Position numbers and translations under genes: made by a program. Below are positions 54,499-63,487 of a stretch of DNA of 64,000 nucleotides, in pieces. The stretch's first letter is position 1; each line of letters begins with the position of its first letter. Source of the DNA: Loktanella sp. D2R18 (lineage in GTDB: Bacteria > Pseudomonadota > Alphaproteobacteria > Rhodobacterales > Rhodobacteraceae). The DNA lies in NCBI RefSeq assembly GCF_003318235.1, contig NZ_QOCG01000031.1, positions 62,001 to 126,000 of the forward strand, read 5' to 3'. The notes under the pieces were generated by a model. That model made no database searches. It saw only the letters and a program-made list of their open reading frames with translations, and was not told the origin of the DNA.

Positions 54499-54948
54499 AT
54501 GAATACAAAACTTTCCAAACTTGGACCTGCTTTGGCTGCTGCTTCCCTCGTGGTGACGCCAGATATGCTCCTTGGACAAGAGGGGGCTGCCCAAGCAGCC
54601 CCCTCAATTTCCGTTGAAATGAACCAAATCCAGCAACACGAAGGTGCTTGTCAGTTAACCTTTATGCTGCGCAATACCTTGGAGTCGGACATCGCGACGC
54701 TGGTGTTCGAAACAGTGCTGCTAACCAAAGACGGGGCGGTCAATCGCCTGACCCTTTTTGATATGCGGGATGTTCCCTCTGGCACACCACGCGTGCGTCA
54801 ATTCAATGTGCCAGCTTTGGCCTGTGTCGATCTTGGGCAGGTTCTGATCAACGGGGTTGCGGAATGCTCTGGCAACGCACTCGATGCACAAACCTGCATA
54901 CAGGCACTGCAATTTCCGTCCCGTATTGATGTGGAGATTCTAGGTTGA
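54499..54948 (+). CDS. Small exported protein linked to ExbBD/TonB genes
   Basis: The protein has 149 residues with an N-terminal export signal (MNTKLSKLGPALAAASLVVT). Mature sequence has four cysteines (HEGACQLTF, PALACVDLG, GVAECSGNA, AQTCIQA) and an immunoglobulin-like beta pattern (LTFMLRNTLESDIATLVFET). Similar proteins occur beside exbB/exbD in Rhodobacterales, to my knowledge without assigned function. It overlaps exbB by 4 bp and probably acts in the periplasm with the Ton system. Confidence 0.7.
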   Translation: MNTKLSKLGPALAAASLVVTPDMLLGQEGAAQAAPSISVEMNQIQQHEGACQLTFMLRNTLESDIATLVFETVLLTKDGAVNRLTLFDMRDVPSGTPRVRQFNVPALACVDLGQVLINGVAECSGNALDAQTCIQALQFPSRIDVEILG

Positions 54949-55559
54949 ATATTGTGGAACTTGTGAAGGCCCAAATAAGCGCAATCTACGAATTGGGTGG
55001 GCCCGTTGTCGTCTTAATGATGGCTCTGTCCGTGTTGTCGCTGGCGGTCATTTTGTGGAAACTTTGGCAATTTACGCGCCTCGGCGTGGGACGGAATGTA
55101 CAGATTTCCCAAGCCATTACTGCGTGGGATGCTGGCGATGAAGACAACGCCGCGCAAGCCCTCTCGAAAAGCAAAAACGCATTGGCGGATGTCCTGAAAA
55201 CGCGGCAGGTCAACGGGCCAAAAACACGCGTCGAAGCCAAGGCAAGTGCCCATTTGGCGCGGCTTGAATCTGGTTTTCGTATTCTGGATAGTATCGCGCA
55301 AATAGCCCCGCTTTTAGGTTTGTTCGGGACTGTTTTGGGTATGATCAACGCGTTTCAGGCCCTGCAAGAAGCAGGCAATTCGGTCGATCCGTCCTTGCTC
55401 GCCGGTGGTATCTGGGTTGCGCTTCTCACCACGGCCGCGGGACTTGCTGTCGCAATGCCGACGTCGCTTGTGCTGACATTTTTTGATAGCCGTGTCGCGC
55501 GCGAACGGGTGCTTGCTGAAAGCGCGATTGAATCAAAATTTGCAGCACGTTCTGCGTAG
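54945..55559 (+). CDS. exbB: ExbB/TolQ-family proton-channel protein
   Basis: The 204-residue protein has three membrane segments (about residues 17-37, 115-140 and 150-175). The family motif LGLFGTVLGMINAFQALQEA GNS and the following GGIWVALLTTAAGLAVAMPT carry the conserved residues of the proton path. It starts at TTG or ATG close to 54945 overlapping the previous stop. It forms the ExbB-ExbD motor for TonB. Confidence 0.92.
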   Translation: MNIVELVKAQISAIYELGGPVVVLMMALSVLSLAVILWKLWQFTRLGVGRNVQISQAITAWDAGDEDNAAQALSKSKNALADVLKTRQVNGPKTRVEAKASAHLARLESGFRILDSIAQIAPLLGLFGTVLGMINAFQALQEAGNSVDPSLLAGGIWVALLTTAAGLAVAMPTSLVLTFFDSRVARERVLAESAIESKFAARSA

Positions 55560-55565
55560 ATTATC

Positions 55566-55952
55566 ATGGCAATCAGTGGTGCAAAAACACGTCGAAAACA
55601 CATCTCGATGACGTCATTGATCGACGTGATCTTTTTATTGCTGTTGTTTTTCATGCTCAGCTCAACCTTTACCCGGTTTGCTGAAATTCCATTGACAGGC
55701 GCATCTGCTGGCCAAGGGGCTGCATCGGCAGAAACGCCACTCCTGTTTGTACGCCTTTTCGAAGAACAGATCGAATTGAATGGGAAATCCCATGCGATTG
55801 ACGAATTAAGCGCACAGATTTCTCAAATGGAAATCAAAGAAGGACAACAGCTTTTGGTCGCCCCAGATGATACTGTCACGTCCCAACGGCTTGTTGATCT
55901 ACTTGTCGTTTTGGCGGCGTATCCCGACCTGACCGTTGTTGTATTGGAGTAA
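55566..55952 (+). CDS. exbD: ExbD-family protein 1
   Basis: The 128-residue protein has one membrane segment near residues 15-37 containing the proton-carrying Asp in ISMTSLIDVIFLLLLFFMLS, and a periplasmic domain. It is the first of two adjacent ExbD proteins. It follows exbB by 6 bp. Confidence 0.92.
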   Translation: MAISGAKTRRKHISMTSLIDVIFLLLLFFMLSSTFTRFAEIPLTGASAGQGAASAETPLLFVRLFEEQIELNGKSHAIDELSAQISQMEIKEGQQLLVAPDDTVTSQRLVDLLVVLAAYPDLTVVVLE

Positions 55953-55955
55953 CTG

Positions 55956-56348
55956 ATGCCCCTATCAGCCAAGCCTCGTCGCGCGCAATCAGAGCCAACA
56001 ATCGCGCTGATCAACATCGTCTTTTTGATGCTCATTTTTTTTATGATTGCGGGTGCGCTTGCGCCGACGCTGGATGATGAAATTAAGCTAATTGCGACGG
56101 ATGAACTGGACGGGCGCGCGCCGCCGAATACGGCAGTCCTGCGCGAAGATGGGACGCTGTACTTGCGCGGTGAAGCCGTGACGGTTGAACAGGCTATTGC
56201 CGCATCTGAAACGGGCGAAAACGGACGCGATATTCGGTTGGTTGCGGATCGCGCTGTGCCGGCGAACCTGTTGATGGAACGGGTCGGGGAATTGCGGGCA
56301 GCGGGCGCAACTTCGGTCTGGATTGTCACTGAACGGGGGCTTGAATGA
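55956..56348 (+). CDS. exbD: ExbD-family protein 2
   Basis: The 130-residue protein has one membrane segment, IALINIVFLMLIFFMIAGAL. The position of the usual proton-carrying Asp is occupied by Asn (LINIVFLM versus LIDVIFLL in ExbD1). It may form a heterodimer with ExbD1 in which only one partner carries the proton. It overlaps tonB by 4 bp. Confidence 0.9.
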   Translation: MPLSAKPRRAQSEPTIALINIVFLMLIFFMIAGALAPTLDDEIKLIATDELDGRAPPNTAVLREDGTLYLRGEAVTVEQAIAASETGENGRDIRLVADRAVPANLLMERVGELRAAGATSVWIVTERGLE

Positions 56349-57271
56349 TGTCGCCGCGCGTCTCTGCATTAATCTTTTTGTTGGTCTCTTTGGGTGTTCA
56401 TATTGGATCAATGCAGGCCATTGCTGTACCCGATACAACGCTGTCAGCCGCTAGTCCGCCCGCTGCACTTGTTTCATACGGGAACAATTTTGCCGATATG
56501 GTGATGGGCAGCCCAGAAACCACCCCAGAGGTCATCGATGCGGTAGAAGCGGAACAGACCGAAAGCCCAGCGCTCGCCCAACCGACCCAATCCCTGCAGC
56601 CAGAGACAACAGAAACAACAGACGAGGCCCAAACCTCGGATGCACCCATCTTGGACCCGATCGAGGTCACATCTGGCACCGTTGATATACTTGCCGCAGT
56701 AACCCCATCGACAGCGTCAGCAGCCCCTGCCGCTATTCCAACCACACTGAGCACGATAGAACCGGTCGAGGTTACAACATCGCAACCAGATCGGTTAGAG
56801 GCCCTGCCTGATGTGCAAGTCAACGACGCGAGCCTTGCAACGGTTCGACCTACCCAGCGCCCAAGCGATCTTGGCCAAACCGTTGCGTCAGGAAACGCTA
56901 ACCAAGACGCCCGACGCGGGTCTACGATCGGAACCCAACAGGTTAGCCAGCAATCCCAACAAAGTGGTCAAGGGCAACAAGTTGACGAAATCGCCATCCA
57001 AGCCGCTCGTGAAGCAGCTGCAAACTATGGCAACGCCGTCATGCGCAAGATCAGTCGCACGCGGCAGGAAAGAATACGCGCACGCGGAACGGCAATTGTT
57101 CAGTTTCGCGTTGCAGCATCTGGGCAAATTGGATCGATAGGGATCGCACAAAGCTCTGGGAACGCAAGCTTAGACAGCGCCGCCGTGAACCACATCCGTC
57201 GCTCTGCCCCGTTTCCTGCCCCGCCCGCAGGGGCGGCGACATCATTTACAATCCCGATCGAATGGCGTTAG
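56345..57271 (+). CDS. tonB: TonB-family energy transducer
   Basis: The 308-residue protein has an N-terminal membrane anchor (VSALIFLLVSLGVHIGSMQA), a long Pro/Thr/Ser/Glu-rich periplasmic spacer (about residues 45-210) and a C-terminal TonB domain (about 225-308) with RGTAIVQFRVAASGQIGSIG and SGNASLDSAAVNHIRRSAPF. The C-terminal domain contacts the receptors' TonB boxes. It completes the receptor-ExbB-ExbD-ExbD-TonB set. Confidence 0.92.
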   Translation: MMSPRVSALIFLLVSLGVHIGSMQAIAVPDTTLSAASPPAALVSYGNNFADMVMGSPETTPEVIDAVEAEQTESPALAQPTQSLQPETTETTDEAQTSDAPILDPIEVTSGTVDILAAVTPSTASAAPAAIPTTLSTIEPVEVTTSQPDRLEALPDVQVNDASLATVRPTQRPSDLGQTVASGNANQDARRGSTIGTQQVSQQSQQSGQGQQVDEIAIQAAREAAANYGNAVMRKISRTRQERIRARGTAIVQFRVAASGQIGSIGIAQSSGNASLDSAAVNHIRRSAPFPAPPAGAATSFTIPIEWR

Positions 57272-57324
57272 CGCTAAATAGTTTTTAAACCTTGACGCCC
57301 CACCGTAAACCTTTCAAAAAACCC

Positions 57325-57515
57325 GCGATGGTTTCCAACCGCCGAATATGCGGTCGGAATGAAAAGGGAATACGGTGAGGAAGAGCGACAACGCGCTGAA
57401 TCCGTAACTGCCCCCGCAACTGTGAGCGGTGAGTGACCCCGATGAACACCACTGAGCCTTGGCTCGGGAAGGTTCGGGAAAACGCTGACCCGCAAGTCAG
57501 GAGACCTGCCATCAG
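57325..57515 (+). ncRNA. Cobalamin (adenosylcobalamin) riboswitch
   Basis: Conserved elements are present in order: GAATGAAAAGGGAATACGGT (57357-57376), CCGTAACTGCCCCCGCAACT (57404-57423), the GGCTCGGGAAGGTTCGGGAA region near 57460-57480, and the B12 box CGCAAGTCAGGAGACCTGCC (57491-57510). Ends are approximate. It is on the plus strand after tonB and before the FecCD-type ABC genes, so binding of cobalamin should lower expression of the downstream uptake genes. Confidence 0.95.
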
Positions 57516-57899
57516 GCGGCATTGAGCCGTTTCTGCAACTCAACCCAGACGGGGCGTCTGGATCGGAGATCATGATGGCAACACGGAAACCCCCGTGCTT
57601 TAAAACATGTCTGCCCCGCGCCCTGCATATGCGCAGAGGGCGTTATGAACGTGCGTCAAAGCCTTAGCGGCCATTTACCTGCGACTGCCCTTCAGATCGG
57701 TCGAGAATTAGCCGTTTTATTTGAGTGTGTTACCCGTTTTATTGAGGCCGTCGAGTATGTTGTTTTTATAAACGGTATAATTCGGAACCGTCGCATATTG
57801 CCAATTGCAACAGATACACATTGTTATAGTATTACACGTGCGTTTAGATGTTGAACCGGAGACGTTCCATGCAATTCACAAAAATCAACTTCGGCCATT
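57511..57899 (+). other. 389-bp leader between cobalamin riboswitch and btuD-like gene
   Basis: This is a long stretch with no recognisable gene. It holds a possible 31-codon frame (57572-57667), a weak hairpin CGCCCT/AGGGCG (57619-57642), an AT-rich segment around 57740-57840 and a 14-codon frame running into the ABC ATPase start. The distance is unusual for a riboswitch acting on the next gene. Confidence 0.5.
57572..57667 (+). CDS. Possible short frame directly after the riboswitch
   Basis: ATG 57572 is preceded by GGAG at proper spacing, and the frame encodes 31 residues (MMATRKPPCFKTCLPRALHM, then a basic tail). It resembles no protein I know. It may be the stub of the gene once controlled by the riboswitch, a leader peptide, or chance. 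Confidence 0.25.
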   Translation: MMATRKPPCFKTCLPRALHMRRGRYERASKP

Positions 57900-57913
57900 A
57901 TGAAATCGGCTAG
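57869..57913 (+). CDS. Possible 14-codon leader peptide overlapping btuD start
   Basis: ATG 57869, with CCGGAG upstream, encodes MQFTKINFGHYEIG and stops at 57913, overlapping the ABC ATPase start (57900) in another frame. No separate ribosome site is evident for the ATPase, so translation of the short frame could deliver ribosomes to it by coupling. Confidence 0.35.
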   Translation: MQFTKINFGHYEIG

Positions 57914-58700
57914 TCTTGCCGTAAATGGGGTAAGTTGGGCGCCTCATAAATCGGATCTGCCAGTGCTGCACCCCACCTCATTCAGTGTGGATGCGGGGCG
58001 CGTGTTGGGCGTGGTCGGGCCGAATGGTGCGGGTAAATCGACCCTATTGCGGCTTTTATACCGGTTCCAAAAACCGCAAACGGGCAACGTGTGCGTTGGG
58101 GGTCAAGACATCTGGGCAATGAACGCGCGTGATTGCGCAAAACAGATTTCTGCGGTGTTGCAAGAACAGGCCTCTGCCTTTGGGCTGACCGTCCGCGAAA
58201 TTGTCCGCCTTGGCCGCACACCGCACCGGTCCGGTTTTGCAGCATCTGGGGCAGGCGATGAGCGGATCGTAAACACGGTCTTGGAAAAGCTCAGCCTGCA
58301 TCCGTTTGCTGACCGCAATTTCGGCACTTTGTCAGGAGGTGAACGGCAACGGGTGATGGTCGCGCGGGCCTTGGCCCAAGAACCGCAGGTATTAATCCTC
58401 GATGAGCCGACAAACCATCTGGATGTGCGTCACCAGCTAGAGGTGGTATCACTCATCCAAAATCTTGGCCTGACCATCGTGGTGTCTTTACATGATCTCA
58501 ATATGGCGGCCGGGGTGTGCGACGATGTTCTGGTGCTCAAAGACGGGCAACCACAAGGGTTTGGCCCACCGCAAACGCTTTTGACCGACAGCCTTGTCTC
58601 TCACACCTTTCGGGTTGCTGCGCAGCGCGAACAGCTTGCCGCTAGCGGGGCATCCCATTTTTCATTTTCACTTCCCAACGAAACAGGACCAAGATCATGA
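57900..58700 (+). CDS. btuD: ABC importer ATPase, BtuD/FecE type
   Basis: The 266-residue ATPase has Walker A GPNGAGKSTL, signature LSGGERQRVM and Walker B QVLILDEPTNHLDVRHQLEV. It belongs to the siderophore/haem/B12 class. The upstream cobalamin riboswitch favours corrinoid transport. It overlaps the binding-protein gene by 4 bp. Confidence 0.88.
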   Translation: MKSASLAVNGVSWAPHKSDLPVLHPTSFSVDAGRVLGVVGPNGAGKSTLLRLLYRFQKPQTGNVCVGGQDIWAMNARDCAKQISAVLQEQASAFGLTVREIVRLGRTPHRSGFAASGAGDERIVNTVLEKLSLHPFADRNFGTLSGGERQRVMVARALAQEPQVLILDEPTNHLDVRHQLEVVSLIQNLGLTIVVSLHDLNMAAGVCDDVLVLKDGQPQGFGPPQTLLTDSLVSHTFRVAAQREQLAASGASHFSFSLPNETGPRS

Positions 58701-59632
58701 AACTCACTCTGACCACTTTGGCAGCACTTGCCATTGCTGGCGCCGCAGCGGCACAAACGACGGTGCAAAGCTGCAACCGCGAAGTCACATTTGACGCGCC
58801 GCCACAGGCGGCAATTTCCAATGACGTTAACCTGACTGAAATGATGCTGGTGCTTGGGCTTGCGGATCGCATGGTCGGCTACACAGGTATTTCGGGCTGG
58901 AAAACGCTGGATGAAAACATGACCGCCGGCATTGAAGAACTGCCCGAACTGTCATCACAGTACCCATCCAAAGAAGTGCTGATTGGCGCTGACGCTGATT
59001 TCTTCTTTGCCGGTTGGAACTATGGCATGAGGGTCGGCGGCGAAGTGACGCCCGAAACATTGGAACCTTTCGGCATTCAAGTTTATGAGCTGACCGAAAG
59101 CTGCATTCACATCGGTGAAAAAGACGCGGCCTCTATGGACGATATGTACAACGATCTGCGCAATCTCGGTGCGATCTTTGATGTTTCAAATCGCGCAGAG
59201 GTCTTGATCGAAAACTACCAGATCGATCTTGAAGACTTTCTATCCGATCAACCCATTTTGGACGAAGCCCCACGGGTCTTTATCTATGACAGCGGCGAAG
59301 ATGTGCCGTTTACGGCGGGTCAATACGCCATGCCAAACGCGCTGATCGAAGCGGCTGGCGGGACCAACATTATGAATGACCTTGATAAAAGCTGGGCAAC
59401 AATTGGCTGGGAAGCCGTGGTCGAACGTAACCCCGAAGTCATCGTGATCGTGAACTATGGCGAAGTCACAGCGGACCAGAAACGCGCATTCATGATGTCG
59501 AATCCTGCCTTTGCGGATATCGACGCAGTGCGCAACGACCGCTTTGTTGTGCTTGAATATGTCGAAGCGACACCTGGGCCACGCAATATCGCCGCCATCA
59601 AAACGCTTGCCGCGGCATTCCGCGCCGAGTGA
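58697..59632 (+). CDS. btuF: Periplasmic binding protein, BtuF-like
   Basis: The 311-residue protein has a signal peptide (MKLTLTTLAALAIAGAAAAQ) and two lobes joined by a helix, as in class III (BtuF/FhuD/FecB) binding proteins: VNLTEMMLVLGLADRMVGYT in the first lobe, AVVERNPEVIVIVNYGEVTA in the second. Two cysteines (SCNREV, ESCIHIG) are present. Ligand is probably a corrinoid, given the riboswitch; Fe-chelates or haem cannot be excluded. Confidence 0.82.
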   Translation: MKLTLTTLAALAIAGAAAAQTTVQSCNREVTFDAPPQAAISNDVNLTEMMLVLGLADRMVGYTGISGWKTLDENMTAGIEELPELSSQYPSKEVLIGADADFFFAGWNYGMRVGGEVTPETLEPFGIQVYELTESCIHIGEKDAASMDDMYNDLRNLGAIFDVSNRAEVLIENYQIDLEDFLSDQPILDEAPRVFIYDSGEDVPFTAGQYAMPNALIEAAGGTNIMNDLDKSWATIGWEAVVERNPEVIVIVNYGEVTADQKRAFMMSNPAFADIDAVRNDRFVVLEYVEATPGPRNIAAIKTLAAAFRAE

Positions 59633-59638
59633 TTTGAC

Positions 59639-60688
59639 ATGATGACGCCACAGCAATCGCCCGCCAAACGATCCCAACCTTACGGGTTGTGGGTTGTTGG
59701 GGCCATTGGGATTTCGACCCTTTTGGTATCATTCGCGATCGCTGTGAGCGTCGGGGCAGTTGCTATCCCCCTTGAAACGGTTTGGGGCATTTTAATTAAC
59801 AAGATCGCCCCAGACACATTGCCTCGGGACTGGTCACGCGGACGCGAAGCGATTGTGTGGGATATTCGGTTCCCACGGGCGATCCTCGCGAGCCTTGTCG
59901 GTGCGGGTTTGGCGATGGTCGGTGCAAGCCTTCAAGCCGTCACACGCAATCCGCTTGCTGATCCACATTTGCTGGGGATCTCGGCTGGCGGGGCATTCGG
60001 CGCGATTTTGGCGCTGCTGCATACGGGGTTGTTTATTGGCTTGCTAACGGTGCCGCTCTTGGCCTTCGCAGGCTCGCTTGGGGCAACATTGATTGTTCTG
60101 GCCGTCTCCCAATTTGCATCGGCGACCAGCGCTGATCGATTGGTGCTTGCGGGTGTTGCTGTGTCGTTCATCGTGATGTCTGCAGCTAATGTGTTGATCT
60201 TTCTTGGCGATCCAAGGGCCACGCATACCGTGGTATTTTGGATGTTGGGGGGGCTTGGTCTCGCTCAATGGGATCAGCTGATCTACCCGGCGGTGATCCT
60301 ATTTGGTTGCGGGGCATATCTGTGGCTTAAATCCGATACGCTCAACGCGATGACCATCGGTGATGAAACCGCGACGACATTGGGTATTCCGGTTGCGCGA
60401 TTTCGGCTAACGATCTTTGTGATCGGGGCTTTGATCACCGGGGTCATGGTCGCGTTTTCGGGAATTATTGGATTTGTTGGTCTTATGGTTCCGCATATCG
60501 TGCGCCTTTTGGTGGGCGGTGATTATCGGCGGCTTTTGCCTATTTCAGCGCTGTGTGGTGCAGTATTTCTTGTCTGGGCGGACATTATCGCGCGCACGAT
60601 CATGGCCCCAGACGATATGCCGATTGGGATCGTCACTGGGTTGATCGGCGGGCTTTTCTTTGTCTGGCTGCTGCGACGACGGACCTAA
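59639..60688 (+). CDS. btuC: ABC permease, BtuC/FecCD type
   Basis: The 349-residue protein has about 10 membrane segments. [40 protein letters not shown] is the FecCD hallmark, and [20 protein letters not shown] the coupling loop. It starts 6 bp after btuF. It completes the inner-membrane importer fed by the TonB receptors. Confidence 0.92.
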   Translation: MMTPQQSPAKRSQPYGLWVVGAIGISTLLVSFAIAVSVGAVAIPLETVWGILINKIAPDTLPRDWSRGREAIVWDIRFPRAILASLVGAGLAMVGASLQAVTRNPLADPHLLGISAGGAFGAILALLHTGLFIGLLTVPLLAFAGSLGATLIVLAVSQFASATSADRLVLAGVAVSFIVMSAANVLIFLGDPRATHTVVFWMLGGLGLAQWDQLIYPAVILFGCGAYLWLKSDTLNAMTIGDETATTLGIPVARFRLTIFVIGALITGVMVAFSGIIGFVGLMVPHIVRLLVGGDYRRLLPISALCGAVFLVWADIIARTIMAPDDMPIGIVTGLIGGLFFVWLLRRRT

Positions 60689-60717
60689 AAAGCGCCGAGT
60701 GGATTTCTTCCCGTTAG

Positions 60718-60734
60718 TGTGTAGCCTATACACA
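60718..60734. promoter_or_regulatory. Inverted repeat upstream of iorA
   Basis: TGTGTA (60718-60723) and TACACA (60729-60734) form a 6-bp inverted repeat with a 5-bp spacer, 31 bp before the iorA start. It may be an operator, but no regulator gene is adjacent and chance occurrence is possible. Confidence 0.3.
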
Positions 60735-60764
60735 GGATACAGTCAGTTAGGGGCAAAGACCACC

Positions 60765-61229
60765 ATGCAAGCAAGCTTTACCGTGAACGGCACAGTGCGA
60801 TCTGTGGATGTCCCAGAGGATATGCCGCTGTTGTGGATACTTCGCGACAAAATCGGGCTGATGGGCACAAAATACGGCTGTGGCATTGCGCAATGCGGCG
60901 CCTGTACCGTGCATCTGGATGGGATTGCCGTGCGATCCTGTCAGGTGCGCGCCTACGAATTAGATGGGGCTGAAATCACCACGATTGAAGGTTTAGGCAC
61001 CCCCGACACGCCGCATCCGGTGCAAGAAGCATGGATCGAAACGCAGGTTGCGCAATGTGGCTACTGCCAGTCGGGGCAAATCATGCAGGCCGTGTCGATG
61101 CTCTCTGACAACCCAAGCCCAAGCGACGATGAAATCGATGACGTGATGTCGGGGAACCTGTGTCGCTGCGGGACCTATCCGCGCATCCGCGAAGCGGTCC
61201 GGCTTGCCATTCAAAAGCAGGGGGCCTGA
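60765..61229 (+). CDS. iorA: (2Fe-2S) subunit of a molybdenum hydroxylase, IorA type
   Basis: The 154-residue protein starts at ATG 60765; the frame extends to 60660 within btuC, which is implausible. The plant-type cluster motif is [17 protein letters not shown] with the fourth Cys in VRSCQV, and the second cluster is QCGYCQSGQ with [11 protein letters not shown]. It passes electrons from the molybdenum site of the next subunit. It is 3 bp before iorB. Confidence 0.93.
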   Translation: MQASFTVNGTVRSVDVPEDMPLLWILRDKIGLMGTKYGCGIAQCGACTVHLDGIAVRSCQVRAYELDGAEITTIEGLGTPDTPHPVQEAWIETQVAQCGYCQSGQIMQAVSMLSDNPSPSDDEIDDVMSGNLCRCGTYPRIREAVRLAIQKQGA

Positions 61230-61232
61230 TCC

Positions 61233-63476
61233 ATGGGTAAATTACGCACGCTCACCCGCCGCACGTTTTTGGTCGGATCATCTGCGGTTGCTGGCGGTGT
61301 CGCCTTTGGCGTCTACCGAGCCAAAGCGCCGTTTGAAAATCCGAACCTTGCAGAGCTACCAGAGGGTGCCGCGAGCTTTAACCCTTGGGTCATTATCGAC
61401 GCTGAGAAAATAACGCTCATTGCGCCGCACGCCGATAAGGGCCAAGGCGTCTTTTCGGCGCAAGCGGCCTTGATTGCCGAAGAATTAGATATTGAGCTGG
61501 ATCAGGTAGAGATCAGTTTCGGCACACCTGACAAAGCCTATATGAATGGCGCGCTTACTGCCGCCATGGTGCCGTTTCCGCAATATGATTATGGGAAAGT
61601 CGCCGAAGGGGCGCGGCGCTTTGTAGGCGGTGTCGTGCGTGCTGCCTTGCCGATCATGGGAACTGGCGGGTCCTCTGCCATGCCTGACAGTTACGATAAA
61701 TTACGCGAAGCCGGGGCGGTTGCGCGTGAAACGCTTAAAGCCGCAGCATCGCAACAGGCTGGCGTGCCAATTGAAGATTTGCGAACAGAAAATGGGGCGG
61801 TCTGGCTACCCGACGGCACGGCGCTAACCTACACATCGCTTGCCGCTACCGCTGCCCAAATAGAGCCCGTGACAAATGTAGCGCTACGCGATCCATCGCA
61901 ATGGCGCATTCTGGGCAAACCGATGGAACGGGTTGATATTGTTGCCAAGTCAACGGGCACCTTGCCTTACGGCATCGATTACAAAACGGAGGGGATGCTG
62001 TTTGCGACGGTCAAGGTGAACCCCCGTCAAGGCGGCGCATTGATCAGCTTTGATGCCACTGCGGCGCTTGCAATGGACGGTATTACAGACGTCTTTGAGA
62101 TCACCGGCGGCATCGCCGTTGTCGCCAATAACACGTGGACCGCCATTCACGCTGCCAATGCGGTTACCTGTGAATGGCGCAAAGCGACCTACCCGCCAGA
62201 ACAAGACGCGCATTGGGCTGCGCTTTCGGCGAGTTTCACGGATGATAGGCTGAACGCCGAAGCCCGCAATGTTGGCGATGTTGACGCAGCGCTTGGTGCA
62301 GAGGTGATCGCGGAATACCGATCCCCATACGTCGCCCATGCGCCGTTAGAGCCGTTGAACGCCACGATTCTTGTGTCTGATGACCGCGTTGACGTCTGGA
62401 CCGGGCACCAATTGCAAATGTTCGCAGTAGATATGGTGGCCGAAATCACAGGTATGGACGGCGACAACGTGCATTTACACAATCAGTTCATTGGCGGCAG
62501 CTTTGGGCATCGGCTGGAATTCGATTACCTGAAACAAGCTGCTGAAATTGCCGTAAAAATGCGCGGCACACCTGTCAAAATGACCTATTCGCGCGAAGAA
62601 GATTTCGCCCATGATTTCCCGCGCCATATCACCATGGGGCGCGGCATTGGCAAGCACGAAAACGGCAAAGTCACCGCGCTTGATGTGCAGATCGCGGGGC
62701 AATCGGTGATGACCTCGCAAATGTCGCGCATGGGATTCAGCCTACCCGGCCCGGATACGCAATTGCATGAAGGGGCGTGGGATTACCCCAACCTGAATCT
62801 GCCCAATATCCGGGTAAGGTCCTATAAGGAAACCGGGCTTGCGCCCGTATCGTCATGGCGGTCGGTTGGTGCGGCACCAAACGGGTTTATCTATGACACG
62901 CTACTTGATGAAACGATCCATGCGGCGGGTGCTGACCCGCTGATGGAACGCATTCGCCTGATGGGGCATGAAGTATCGGTCAAAGTGCTCGAAACCGTGG
63001 GCGAAATGTGTGGCTGGAATGGGCATGACTTGGGCACCGGGCGCGGGCGCGGCGTTGCCTATGTGTTTTCCTTTGGGGTTCCCGTCGCAACGGTTGTTGA
63101 GGTCACGCAAACAGATCGCGGTATCCGTTTGGATGAAGTTTGGGTTGCGGCTGATGTTGGTCAGGTGATCGATCCTGTGAACCTTGAAAACCTTGCGCAG
63201 GGCGGCACGCTGTTTGGTTTGGGACACGCGATGAATTGCGAAATCACTTATTCGGATGGGATGGCGCAGCAAAGCAACTATCATGACCACGAGGCGATGC
63301 GGCTTTATCAAGCGCCCAAGGTCAATTTCACCGCGCTAGAGAACAATCCAAAAATCAAAGGTTTTGGTGAACCGCCCGTTCCCCCAGCGGCCCCGGCGTT
63401 GGGCAATGCGATTTTTGCGGCGACCGGGCAGCGGATACGGGAGTTGCCGTTCAATAAACATATTGATTTCGTCTAA
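61233..63476 (+). CDS. iorB: Molybdenum-binding subunit of an aldehyde/isoquinoline oxidoreductase, Tat-exported
   Basis: The 747-residue protein begins [20 protein letters not shown], a twin-arginine signal, so the enzyme is periplasmic. Molybdopterin-binding motifs include [39 protein letters not shown] and the catalytic Glu region [19 protein letters not shown]. This is the IorB branch of the xanthine oxidase family, which lacks an FAD subunit and donates electrons to a cytochrome. Substrate (aldehyde or N-heterocycle) is not determinable. Confidence 0.92.
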   Translation: MGKLRTLTRRTFLVGSSAVAGGVAFGVYRAKAPFENPNLAELPEGAASFNPWVIIDAEKITLIAPHADKGQGVFSAQAALIAEELDIELDQVEISFGTPDKAYMNGALTAAMVPFPQYDYGKVAEGARRFVGGVVRAALPIMGTGGSSAMPDSYDKLREAGAVARETLKAAASQQAGVPIEDLRTENGAVWLPDGTALTYTSLAATAAQIEPVTNVALRDPSQWRILGKPMERVDIVAKSTGTLPYGIDYKTEGMLFATVKVNPRQGGALISFDATAALAMDGITDVFEITGGIAVVANNTWTAIHAANAVTCEWRKATYPPEQDAHWAALSASFTDDRLNAEARNVGDVDAALGAEVIAEYRSPYVAHAPLEPLNATILVSDDRVDVWTGHQLQMFAVDMVAEITGMDGDNVHLHNQFIGGSFGHRLEFDYLKQAAEIAVKMRGTPVKMTYSREEDFAHDFPRHITMGRGIGKHENGKVTALDVQIAGQSVMTSQMSRMGFSLPGPDTQLHEGAWDYPNLNLPNIRVRSYKETGLAPVSSWRSVGAAPNGFIYDTLLDETIHAAGADPLMERIRLMGHEVSVKVLETVGEMCGWNGHDLGTGRGRGVAYVFSFGVPVATVVEVTQTDRGIRLDEVWVAADVGQVIDPVNLENLAQGGTLFGLGHAMNCEITYSDGMAQQSNYHDHEAMRLYQAPKVNFTALENNPKIKGFGEPPVPPAAPALGNAIFAATGQRIRELPFNKHIDFV

Positions 63477-63487
63477 GGAGCCGACAA

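Noticed and set aside
57645-57854. 69-codon frame downstream of the riboswitch
   Set aside because: No ribosome site and no protein-like features; it lies in an AT-rich leader.
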